NCBI GenBank assembly: GCA_029262935.1
Contig: JAJCYK010000658.1
Location: 1-8,754 of the forward strand
Origin: Cytophagales bacterium
Lineage (GTDB): Bacteria; Bacteroidota; Bacteroidia; Cytophagales; Cyclobacteriaceae
Direction: 5' to 3'
Length of the DNA: 8,754 nt
The notes beneath the pieces are model-generated. The model was not told where the DNA came from. It saw only the letters and a list, made by a program, of their open reading frames with translations, and made no database searches. Positions 1-6,363 of this stretch are shown piece by piece. The stretch's first letter is position 1; each line of letters opens with the position of its first letter. Both the position numbers and the translations under genes were made by a program.

Positions 1-1404
1 TTCAAATGAATTCACCCGGGTTTCTGTTTTTGGCATAATCAAGCGCATTAAGGCAGTGGCGTCTTTCATAGCCCCTCCACCAGCCTGTTCCATTTGAGCC
101 ATGGCTCTTTCGTAATCTCCGTTTTTCGCGTTTACTTGAAATTCATAAGCTACCTTCATCTGGAACTCCGTAGGTTCACCAGTATCGGTAGTCGCCGTTA
201 ATTTTCTTTGGAATTCCTCTGCCTGTTGCTGGGACACCATACGGGCTTTTTGGTCTTTTATGGCCTGCAGCTCCGCCCCCTTACTTTTGATTTGCGTGCT
301 CAATTGAAGCTGCGTTAAGCTTTGTTGGTTGTTGCTATTGAGATAACGACCACGCAGCAAGTTTAATTCTTCCTGAGAAGCCGCTTTGGCAATCTGAGAA
401 GAAATTAAAGACTTGTTTCTGGCCAATGCTGATTCATGTTTTAAATAGTAAGTTTGATATAGGTTATTTACTTGGCTTAAGTTCTGGTAGTTACGGTAAT
501 TGTTTTGAAAGTTATTGAACCAGCTATTTAGTTCAACTAAGCCTTGGGTATTCCCCATTATGCCGTTTAATTTAGTGCTCTCTTGTTGCATTAAAGCGAT
601 TAATGTTTCCTTTTCTTTAACCTTAATACGCGTGTGTATGTCTTGCTGAACTTGTTGACTTACTCCCTGTCGGTTTCGGGAATTTTCAAAACTATTTAAT
701 TCCCTAAGTACCTGTAAACTATTTGGTCTGGCTAACAACTGTTCTGCTAATATCTTATACTCGTTTTCTTGCGCCACCGCTTGCTTTTGAGTGATCAAGT
801 CAGATAGTTCCACTAATTTAGAGGGCCATAGGTATTTAAAAACACGTGATGGCACATACCTCCGGCTCATATCAGGTACCAGTCGACGAAATTCATTCAG
901 CTTGGATTGTGTTATCATGGACTGATCCCCATTTAGATAAGCCTTAATATCTTGATATTGATTCCATTGCACTTCGTATTCGCCAACTGCTTGGGTGATG
1001 TTGTCGCTAGACCATTGACCAGGTACCTCATTAAATGCCTGTATCAGATTTCTGACCTCTGGAATAGCGTTCATTTGAGCTATATATTTGCGATTTCTAA
1101 AACAGCCTGTAAACCCCTTCAAATATTTTTTACGTTCCCCTTTGGACAATTCAGCATAAGGCTTCCCGAAATGTGAAACGAAGTATTCATCTGTAAATAA
1201 GGTAATGGTTTTAGCAAAGACATCTCTTGAATAGTACTTCCGATCAGAAAATTCCAACTGAATGGGTTGTGCCCAATTTAGCAAAGTCTCACACTTGCCT
1301 CCTCCCACACCTAACATATCGATTACAGGATGTTGAGCATAAGAAAAAGTGCAAAATGCTGTTGCCAGAGTAAACAGCAAAATCTTTAAAGTAAGTAGTT
1401 TCAT
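1..1404 (-). CDS. Secreted Gln/Asn-rich coiled-coil-like protein, family not recognised (3' end outside window)
   Basis: The frame is open from an ATG at 1404 to the left edge, giving 468 codons with no stop, so the C-terminus is missing. Residues 1-23 form a clear signal peptide: MKLLTLK, a hydrophobic stretch, then SYA before Gln24, which predicts export to the periplasm or cell surface. Residues about 25-200 look like a folded region with Cys and Trp residues (a GVGGGKCETLLNW segment near 33-45, and a KGFTGCFRNRKY segment). From about 200 to 425 the sequence is rich in Gln, Asn, Leu, Lys and Glu with long helix-forming runs such as QQVQQDIHTRIKVKEKE, which suggests coiled coil. I do not recognise the family and assign no function. 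It could be a structural or adhesion-related surface protein, or a subunit of an envelope complex. The alpha/beta-hydrolase gene lies 89 bases upstream on the same strand. Confidence 0.85.
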   Translation of the reverse strand, partial: MKLLTLKILLFTLATAFCTFSYAQHPVIDMLGVGGGKCETLLNWAQPIQLEFSDRKYYSRDVFAKTITLFTDEYFVSHFGKPYAELSKGERKKYLKGFTGCFRNRKYIAQMNAIPEVRNLIQAFNEVPGQWSSDNITQAVGEYEVQWNQYQDIKAYLNGDQSMITQSKLNEFRRLVPDMSRRYVPSRVFKYLWPSKLVELSDLITQKQAVAQENEYKILAEQLLARPNSLQVLRELNSFENSRNRQGVSQQVQQDIHTRIKVKEKETLIALMQQESTKLNGIMGNTQGLVELNSWFNNFQNNYRNYQNLSQVNNLYQTYYLKHESALARNKSLISSQIAKAASQEELNLLRGRYLNSNNQQSLTQLQLSTQIKSKGAELQAIKDQKARMVSQQQAEEFQRKLTATTDTGEPTEFQMKVAYEFQVNAKNGDYERAMAQMEQAGGGAMKDATALMRLIMPKTETRVNSFE

Positions 1405-1417
1405 AATAGGTGCTTCT

Positions 1418-1442
1418 AATGCTTACTAAAATAGCAAGCATT
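1418..1442. repeat. Inverted repeat AATGCTT-N11-AAGCATT
   Basis: Two perfect 7-base arms (1418-1424 and 1436-1442) are separated by 11 bases. The repeat lies 14 to 38 bases upstream of the ATG at 1404 and spans the candidate -7 element on the minus strand. No T-run follows on either strand, so an operator or leader hairpin fits better than an intrinsic terminator for the hydrolase gene upstream. Seven-base arms in AT-rich DNA can arise by chance. Confidence 0.4.
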
Positions 1443-1456
1443 CTGTACTAGAGCAA
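1426..1456 (-). promoter_or_regulatory. Candidate Bacteroidota-type promoter for the secreted coiled-coil-like protein
   Basis: On the minus strand TTG (1456-1454) is followed after 20 bases by TATTTTAG (1433-1426), one mismatch from the Bacteroidota -7 consensus TAnnTTTG. The spacing is within the usual range for a -33/-7 pair. The initiation point would fall roughly 15 bases before the ATG. The -7 element sits inside the inverted repeat 1418-1442, a typical place for a repressor to act. This is an inference from short motifs. Confidence 0.3.
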
Positions 1457-1493
1457 CAGAGCGACGGTCTATTTTTCATCAAGAGCATCTAAG

Positions 1494-2393
1494 CTATAAA
1501 TCAGGTCCTTTCAGAATGAAATCCACTACCTCGTCTCTACGGGGGCTTTTTTCTGCTGTGGACATATTCCGCCACAAATCTGCATGGCTTAGGCTATCAT
1601 AGGATACTTGAAGCCGTTGAAATGACGTAGCATTAATCGCATCCTCGAATAATCTGGTATAGTTGGTCATGTTTCTATCAGACATGAGCAAGATCGGTGC
1701 TGATAAATTGTCTAAGTAACTGGTCACGGAAGCCTCCGAAAAATCCTTTTCGGTCTCCCCAAAAACCGCTTTAACATGTAATTCTGCTAATTCCGGACGG
1801 CTACCATTTACGAACGCTTGATGATAATCAGAGATATCATAAGTGCCCCCAATTGGTATAATCCCTTTTATTATGGAAGGGGTTAGCTTGTGTTTGGCTA
1901 GGTATTGGGGGTCCAGGCTAACCAATACTGCCAGGTGGGCACCTGACGAAAAACCCCCAATATAGATTTGAGTTTTGCTGTACCCATAAGCTCCTGCTTG
2001 GTCGTATAACCACTTAATTGCCGCTGCCACGTCCTCTACATGCTTAGGGTGTTTGATTCCCACGTTCATACTGGAGTCTCTCCATATTGCGGTACTCAAA
2101 CGATGACCCACAGAGGCCACGGCAATCCCTTGATCCGCAAACTTTCTAGCCAGGTCCATTTCTGTGTTTCTATCTACGTAGGACCATGCCCCCCCTCCAA
2201 TCCAAATTAACAAAGGAGCGTTAACAGAACTTTTCGGTAAGACCAAGTTAAGCATCTGCAAACTGTCATCTGTTCCATTTGAATTCAAAACATAAGCTAT
2301 ATCAAAAATCTCTTCGTGTGATTCCTTAGTTGTTTGTGCGTAAGTAGTAATCCATAAATTAGTGCACACTACTACCAACAAGAGTTCTTTCAT
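1494..2393 (-). CDS. Secreted alpha/beta-hydrolase (esterase/lipase-like)
   Basis: This 299-residue protein has an N-terminal signal peptide (residues 1-20, ending TTYAQ) and one alpha/beta-hydrolase domain. The oxyanion-hole segment is IWIGGGAW (63-70), where many relatives have HGGG. The nucleophile elbow is G-F-S-S-G (147-151), with Ser149 as nucleophile. Asp239 (LLMSDRN) and His270 (SLSHADLW) are the likely acid and base of the triad. The order and spacing fit the carboxylesterase/BD-FAE-like families that hydrolyse small esters, for example acetyl or feruloyl groups on sugars; the substrate cannot be read from sequence. The predicted location is periplasmic or extracellular. The ATG at 2393 is chosen because it gives a complete signal peptide. 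The gene diverges from the DUF3052 gene across a 70-base region that holds a 14-base palindrome. There is no carbohydrate-utilisation gene nearby to suggest a target. Confidence 0.9.
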   Translation of the reverse strand: MKELLLVVVCTNLWITTYAQTTKESHEEIFDIAYVLNSNGTDDSLQMLNLVLPKSSVNAPLLIWIGGGAWSYVDRNTEMDLARKFADQGIAVASVGHRLSTAIWRDSSMNVGIKHPKHVEDVAAAIKWLYDQAGAYGYSKTQIYIGGFSSGAHLAVLVSLDPQYLAKHKLTPSIIKGIIPIGGTYDISDYHQAFVNGSRPELAELHVKAVFGETEKDFSEASVTSYLDNLSAPILLMSDRNMTNYTRLFEDAINATSFQRLQVSYDSLSHADLWRNMSTAEKSPRRDEVVDFILKGPDL

Positions 2394-2410
2394 GATCGTA
2401 ATCTTTTATT

Positions 2411-2424
2411 ATAATGTACATTAT
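2411..2424. repeat. 14-base perfect palindrome in a divergent intergenic region
   Basis: ATAATGTACATTAT at 2411-2424 is its own reverse complement. It lies in the 70-base gap between the divergent hydrolase and DUF3052 genes. A second GTACAT occurs at 2432-2437, 17 bases after the one at 2415-2420. This could be a dimeric regulator's operator acting on both genes, but it is AT-rich and no regulator gene adjoins it. No convincing TAnnTTTG promoter is visible here; the closest is AAAATTTG at 2443-2450 for the plus-strand gene. Confidence 0.35.
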
Positions 2425-2463
2425 TTCACTCGTACATGATAGAAAATTTGTTAAATTGATACT

Positions 2464-2868
2464 ATGACCTCAGGATATTCAGGTACGCCCTTGGCAAAAA
2501 AACTTGGAATAAAAGATGGCCATCGTGCGTGTTTCTTAAACCAACCAGCCTACTACTTTGAGCTTTTCTCGGACCTTCCTAAAATAAAAGTGCTTAAATC
2601 CCCTGGAAAAGATGTGGATTTCATTCACCTCTTTTGTTCCTTCCAAAAAGAACTGATTGCTCAATACCCGAAAGTCAAAAAGGCCTTAAATAAAAAAGGC
2701 ATGTTGTGGGTATCTTGGCCAAAAAAAAGCGCGGGTATTACCTCTGATCTGGGAAGAGATTGGATTCGCGAGTATATTCTAGACCACGGCTTAGTAGATA
2801 TAAAAATTTGTGCTGTTGATGAACAATGGTCGGGTTTGAAATTTGTTTATCGGGTAACAGACCGCTAA
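2464..2868 (+). CDS. DUF3052-family small protein
   Basis: This 134-residue cytoplasmic protein has no signal peptide or membrane segment. The N-terminal GYSGTPLAKKLGIK (residues 4-17) and the central LWVSWPKKSAG segment (81-91) are hallmarks of the DUF3052 family (PF11253), a compact single-domain family of about this length with no established biochemical role. The fold has alternating hydrophobic strands and helices (FIHLFCSF, 53-60; GLKFVYRV, 124-131) but no visible catalytic motif. The ATG at 2464 is the natural start because the conserved GYSGTPL block begins three residues later. The gene diverges from the hydrolase gene. Its stop codon ends one base before the stop of the helicase gene on the other strand, so the two transcripts must overlap at their 3' ends. 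Function unknown. Confidence 0.85.
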   Translation: MTSGYSGTPLAKKLGIKDGHRACFLNQPAYYFELFSDLPKIKVLKSPGKDVDFIHLFCSFQKELIAQYPKVKKALNKKGMLWVSWPKKSAGITSDLGRDWIREYILDHGLVDIKICAVDEQWSGLKFVYRVTDR

Positions 2869-2869
2869 A

Positions 2870-4582
2870 CTATCTTCTGCGTTCTTTTACGCGTCTTGAT
2901 TCTCTTCTGGAAGTCCTCCCCCCCCTGCTTGAGCCACCTGAATGTCGTTTATTAGACCTCTTTTTCTTGCCTGAGGATTTTTTCTCTTCACCGGTATCTC
3001 GATGAACTCGTATGGCATGGCCTTCGATCTCCAACCCGGTGAACTTGTCAGCCAAACCTTGATCGTGTTCATGACTAACGTCAAATGTAGAAAAATTCTT
3101 TTGCATGTCCACCGCTCCAAAATGATTGCGTTGAACATCGGAAACATCCGAGAGAAAGTGTATTAAATCGGACTTTGTAACTCCGTCAATAACACCGATG
3201 TTAATAAAATAGGTATGGAAATTACTCCTAACCCTGTTGTTGGAAGTACCTCCCAAATTCTCGTTTAGGTCACCCCCTCCATCGGTTTGTCCCATGATAT
3301 GATCGAGTTGGGTGGTTATCAGTCGTTTTAATAGATCCTCTTTGGTCATATGCTTAAAGCGATCTTCAATTTCATGAAGAATCTGCTCAGACTGCTTGTC
3401 CACATCTGTATTTATAATCAGGTTCGCCCAGTTGTTAATTCGGCTGGAACGCAATTGATCCAGTGCGGGTACTTCAATCGGCTCAAAAGTGATTCTTATT
3501 TTGCGCTCTATTTCCTCGATGCGTCGTCGCTCCCTAGGGTTAATAAATGCTAATGATATCCCTTTCTTTCCTGCACGTGCTGTACGACCACTGCGATGCG
3601 TATAACTCTCCAATTGATCTGGTAACGTATGGTGTAACACGTGTGTTAAATCGTTCACGTCAATGCCTCGTGCCGCCACATCAGTAGCAATTAACAATTG
3701 CATGGATCGTCGTTTAAAACGCTTCATAACCGCATCTCGCTGCGCTTGAGAAAGCTCACCATGAAGCGCTTCCACACCATATCCCAGGTTAGACAGGTCA
3801 TCTGCAATCTTTTGGGTTTCTCGGCGTGTCCGGCAAAACATGACCCCTCTCATTTCTGGTTGTAAATCCAAAAATCTTCTTAAGGCGGGAATCTTATTAG
3901 TGGTCTTGGTTATAACGTATTTATGAGAAATGTCTTTATTCGCTTTTTGCTCTTGATTTACGGAAACCTCCAAAGGAGAGTCCATGTATTTCTTTACAAT
4001 TTTGCGGATTTCGCTAGGCATAGTAGCTGAGAACAACCAAATGACTTTTTCATCAGAGGCGTAGTCCAATATTTCATTGATGGCTTCCTTAAACCCCATG
4101 TTAAGCATTTCGTCAGCTTCATCCAGCACCACATAGCGGACCTTGTTTAAACTAACGGCACGTCGTTTGATTAAATCCAACAAGCGCCCAGGAGTAGCTA
4201 CAATAATCTGAGTGGGCTTTTTTAAAGCTTTTATTTGATTGGTAATAGCAGCGCCTCCGTAGACCACCTCCACATTTAATGCTTTGTTGTTTTGGCAAAA
4301 ACTTTTTAGATGTTGTGCTGTTTGTTGGCCCAGTTCTCTGGTTGGTGCCATTATTAAAACCTGTGTGTGCTTATTTTCTAAGTCGACTAGGTCAATTAAA
4401 GGCAAACCAAATGCTGCTGTTTTTCCCGTCCCTGTCTGCGCCAAACCAATAAAATCTGTAGGGTCGTTGGATAATAACATAGGAATGGCCTGTTCCTGTA
4501 TAGGAGTTGGGGTTTCAAAACCCAACTGGTCTAGGTTGTCTAAAACCGATTTAGACAATCCTAGTTCTTTAAATGTATTCAA
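2870..4582 (-). CDS. DEAD-box ATP-dependent RNA helicase with DbpA-type RNA-binding domain (DeaD/CsdA-like)
   Basis: This 570-residue cytoplasmic RNA helicase has all the core motifs: Q-motif (Phe4, PTPIQ 25-29), motif I AQTGTGKT (48-55), Ia PTRELG (80-85), Ib TPGR (130-133), II DEAD (154-157), III SAT (185-187), IV-region MFCRTRRE (248-255), V ATDVAARGID (299-308) and VI HRSGRTAR (329-336). A linker leads to a DbpA-like RNA-binding domain (about 455-528; PF03880), then a Lys/Arg/Gly/Ser tail (533-570) expected to bind RNA non-specifically. This is the layout of DeaD/CsdA and related helicases that unwind structured RNA in ribosome assembly, mRNA decay and cold adaptation; the exact role here is inferred. 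The start is TTG at 4582. No ATG lies upstream in frame before a stop, and the first internal Met (35) falls after the Q-motif. The leader is short, with a -7 element at 4608-4615. Confidence 0.96.
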   Translation of the reverse strand: MNTFKELGLSKSVLDNLDQLGFETPTPIQEQAIPMLLSNDPTDFIGLAQTGTGKTAAFGLPLIDLVDLENKHTQVLIMAPTRELGQQTAQHLKSFCQNNKALNVEVVYGGAAITNQIKALKKPTQIIVATPGRLLDLIKRRAVSLNKVRYVVLDEADEMLNMGFKEAINEILDYASDEKVIWLFSATMPSEIRKIVKKYMDSPLEVSVNQEQKANKDISHKYVITKTTNKIPALRRFLDLQPEMRGVMFCRTRRETQKIADDLSNLGYGVEALHGELSQAQRDAVMKRFKRRSMQLLIATDVAARGIDVNDLTHVLHHTLPDQLESYTHRSGRTARAGKKGISLAFINPRERRRIEEIERKIRITFEPIEVPALDQLRSSRINNWANLIINTDVDKQSEQILHEIEDRFKHMTKEDLLKRLITTQLDHIMGQTDGGGDLNENLGGTSNNRVRSNFHTYFINIGVIDGVTKSDLIHFLSDVSDVQRNHFGAVDMQKNFSTFDVSHEHDQGLADKFTGLEIEGHAIRVHRDTGEEKKSSGKKKRSNKRHSGGSSRGGRTSRRESRRVKERRR

Positions 4583-4607
4583 AAATGTAGTATTATAAAT
4601 TAAGGTG

Positions 4608-4615
4608 CAAAGGTA
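4608..4615 (-). promoter_or_regulatory. Bacteroidota -7 promoter element of the RNA helicase gene
   Basis: The minus strand reads TACCTTTG here, followed by CA. It is an exact match to the TAnnTTTG -7 consensus of the Bacteroidota housekeeping sigma factor. It ends 25 bases before the TTG start, implying a leader of roughly 20 bases. No clear TTG -33 element is visible at 19-21 bases upstream. This is the best promoter match in the window. Confidence 0.65.
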
Positions 4616-4652
4616 GACAGATTAACTGGGAATAGTATTGTAATTCAATAAT

Positions 4653-4674
4653 TTAAACCATTATGAGGGTTTAA
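4653..4674. repeat. Inverted repeat TTAAACC-N8-GGTTTAA
   Basis: Perfect 7-base arms at 4653-4659 and 4668-4674 flank an 8-base loop. The repeat is about 40-60 bases upstream of the helicase -7 element and 119-140 bases downstream of the DUF3078 stop codon. No T-tract follows on the minus strand, so it is a poor intrinsic terminator for the DUF3078 gene. An upstream regulatory site for the helicase is possible. Confidence 0.35.
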
Positions 4675-4706
4675 GACTTTATATGGCCCCTATTGGGGTT
4701 TAGGAC
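4667..4706. repeat. Imperfect direct repeat GGGTTTArGAC, 29-base period
   Basis: GGGTTTAAGAC (4667-4677) recurs as GGGTTTAGGAC (4696-4706), matching at 10 of 11 positions. The start-to-start distance of 29 bases is near three helical turns. Between the copies is a short CCCC-TATT-GGGG hairpin (4687-4698). All of it lies in the 210-base gap between the helicase and DUF3078 genes, upstream of the helicase promoter. No gene is visible in this gap. A binding site for a regulator is a guess. Confidence 0.3.
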
Positions 4707-4792
4707 CATAATTAAGGGTATAACGCGAAGAACCTGGGGTCATAGCTGAGCATCCGTACCTCACAGCATGGGTAAGTAGCATCTACAATACA

Positions 4793-5800
4793 CTATTTTT
4801 TCCCTTTATATCCGAAATCATAGGCAAAACCAATGTTTATTAGCTCCCTAAATTGCACCCGGCGTTGTATACCCTCCCTTTCTCTGTCAATGTCAATTTC
4901 GTGGTCGTAAATTAATTGGGCAGCAATGCTGGTGGTAATGTATTTGTTAACTTTTAACAACAGCACCATGTCCCAGTTTATATCCACTTGAGTTGCTTGA
5001 TCATAGTTAGAAAATAGGTTTAAATTCGTGTTTAACTTGATGTTTTCCATCAACTGTTTTGTTAAATTGGCATTTACACTGGCACCAAATTCTGCCCGAG
5101 AGGATTCGCCATCATCTAATCCGTAACGAGTCGCTAACGTATCACGGTTCACAAAAGTGAATTTGCCTGTCAAAGGAAAGGCACTTAAAGTGAATATTTT
5201 GGGTTCCGTATAGCTGTACCCCATTGCCAATTGCAAATAGCCGGGTGCCATAAATCTTGATATTTCTTCATCAGGTATATCGGGATCACTACTATAAATA
5301 TAACCTCTGGCAATCTGAGACCAAAAATTTAAACGAGCGGTCCAAAGCCACTTGGGATTGACTAATTTCCTACTTACCTCGCTTACTATTCGAATCTGAT
5401 CGTCTGTCTTTCGAGTCCCCCCTCCGTTTAATTTTTGTATACCATAAGCAAAATTCATGGTGTTCTTCCACAAAGTGTTTTTTCTTTCAAATTGAGTAAA
5501 TCCCCCTAATAGTATTCCTAATGCAAAAGCATCCTCACCACCACCAGCCCAATTGGAGAAAGCCACCTGGGATACATTGAGGTTTATATTGCCTCCGGTT
5601 TTCCAAACACTATCTTGTACTTCCAGGTTGTCTTGCGCCCGGACCAATCCCATTGTACTTAGGGTAATTACAACAGTGCTCATCAACAGTTTGCGAATGA
5701 AACTGATCGAGATAAGGTAATACGAATAGTTGGTGCTATGGGGGTCCGAAACGAAAATCAAACCAGCCAAGAGGCTACTTGGCAGTAAAATTTTTCGCAT
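4793..5800 (-). CDS. DUF3078-family outer-membrane protein (start uncertain)
   Basis: The protein has up to 335 residues. The mature part begins near AQ (55-56) and shows the DUF3078 (PF11276) hallmark SQVAFSNWAGGGED (77-90), followed by strands of alternating residues and a C-terminal strand GFAYDFGY, which suggests an outer-membrane beta-barrel. The family is widespread in Bacteroidota and has no known function. The start is ambiguous. The ATG at 5800 gives a 54-residue extension with two signal-like segments, MRKILLPSSLLAGLIFVS (1-18) and FIRKLLMSTVVITLSTM (34-50). The ATG at 5683 (Met40) leaves a short signal without positive charge. The best-looking signal peptide would begin at Ile35, an ATT codon (5698-5696) followed by Arg-Lys. 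The longest form is given here; the mature protein is the same in every case. The gene is upstream of the helicase on the same strand but 210 bases away, and diverges from the VOC gene. Confidence 0.85.
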   Translation of the reverse strand: MRKILLPSSLLAGLIFVSDPHSTNYSYYLISISFIRKLLMSTVVITLSTMGLVRAQDNLEVQDSVWKTGGNINLNVSQVAFSNWAGGGEDAFALGILLGGFTQFERKNTLWKNTMNFAYGIQKLNGGGTRKTDDQIRIVSEVSRKLVNPKWLWTARLNFWSQIARGYIYSSDPDIPDEEISRFMAPGYLQLAMGYSYTEPKIFTLSAFPLTGKFTFVNRDTLATRYGLDDGESSRAEFGASVNANLTKQLMENIKLNTNLNLFSNYDQATQVDINWDMVLLLKVNKYITTSIAAQLIYDHEIDIDREREGIQRRVQFRELINIGFAYDFGYKGKK

Positions 5801-5940
5801 GGTTTTTAAGTCTGCTTTTTAAACGAAAATTTAAAACACCCAGTATACTAGTCCACCATTATTTTTTCAACACTTTTTGTTCCTGGTGGTTTTCTCTTTA
5901 TCATGAAATAAGTAACTTTTACTTTTTAAATACTTGTCCT

Positions 5941-6303
5941 ATGAGTCAACACGAAAAAATCAACTATATAGAACTACCCGCCAATAATTTGGCTACAGTT
6001 AAAACTTTTTATGCCACAGCATTTGGATGGTCTTTTGTAGACTACGGCCCGGACTATGCATCCATAACGGATGCCGGCCTAGACGGTGGCTTTTTCAAAT
6101 CTGAAAAAGCCAGTACCACTCAAATGGGCAGCGCATTAGTTATCTTATATAGTAATGATCTCGAAGCTACCCAGCAAAAAGTATCAGAAGCTGGAGGAGA
6201 AATCAATCAAGCTATATTTTCCTTTCCAGGAGGACGACGATTCCATTTCAAAGACCCTAATGGCAATGAGCTTGCCGTGTGGTCAGATCAGGGTTTGGAT
6301 TAG
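5941..6303 (+). CDS. VOC-superfamily protein (glyoxalase/dioxygenase fold)
   Basis: This 120-residue cytoplasmic protein has two beta-alpha-beta-beta-beta modules typical of the vicinal-oxygen-chelate superfamily (Glyoxalase PF00903-like; resembles COG3324, enzymes related to lactoylglutathione lyase). The first module begins INYIELPANNLATVKTFYATAFGW (7-30, shown in part by ELPANNL and FYATAFGW); the second ends FKDPNGNELAVW (103-114). Glu11 and Glu110 sit at positions that bind metal in active members, but the ligand of the second module's first strand is not obvious, so catalysis is uncertain. The ATG at 5941 is chosen over an upstream in-frame ATG at 5779 because the domain starts at once and the extra 54 residues overlap the divergent DUF3078 gene and resemble no VOC protein. 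No Shine-Dalgarno sequence or exact TAnnTTTG is visible upstream. The AraC regulator follows 60 bases later on the same strand. Confidence 0.9.
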   Translation: MSQHEKINYIELPANNLATVKTFYATAFGWSFVDYGPDYASITDAGLDGGFFKSEKASTTQMGSALVILYSNDLEATQQKVSEAGGEINQAIFSFPGGRRFHFKDPNGNELAVWSDQGLD

Positions 6304-6363
6304 TCAATCTCGGCAACATTTCAAGAGCAGAACCGTATTGAGGAGTAAACTATTTGTCAGCAG

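Noticed and set aside
952..1176. Open frame of 74 codons on the plus strand.
   Set aside because: It is antisense to the long signal-peptide-bearing frame at 1-1404 and has no promoter or domain support.
2410..2415. TATAAT hexamer resembling a sigma-70 -10 box.
   Set aside because: Bacteroidota housekeeping promoters use TAnnTTTG, and AT-rich DNA gives TATAAT by chance; no -35 partner is visible.
2887..3147. Open frame of 86 codons on the minus strand.
   Set aside because: It lies wholly within the helicase gene in another frame and resembles no known protein.
4284..4598. Open frame of 104 codons on the plus strand.
   Set aside because: It is antisense to the conserved N-terminal helicase domain and has Cys-rich, non-protein-like composition; a shadow of the real gene.
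4687..4698. CCCC-TATT-GGGG hairpin as a terminator of the DUF3078 transcript.
   Set aside because: Only four G-C pairs (six with G-U) and no T-tract on the minus strand.
5842..5852. Overlapping palindromes AGTATACT and ACTAGT between the DUF3078 and VOC genes.
   Set aside because: Short, AT-rich and without a promoter match nearby; chance is the simplest explanation.
5779..5940. Possible 54-residue N-terminal extension of the VOC protein from an ATG at 5779.
   Set aside because: It overlaps the start of the divergent DUF3078 gene, is rich in aromatic residues unlike a VOC protein, and the conserved domain begins just after the ATG at 5941.
6341..6345. AGGAG as a Shine-Dalgarno site for the AraC gene.
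   Set aside because: It is 18 bases from the ATG, beyond functional spacing, and this group of bacteria rarely relies on such sites.
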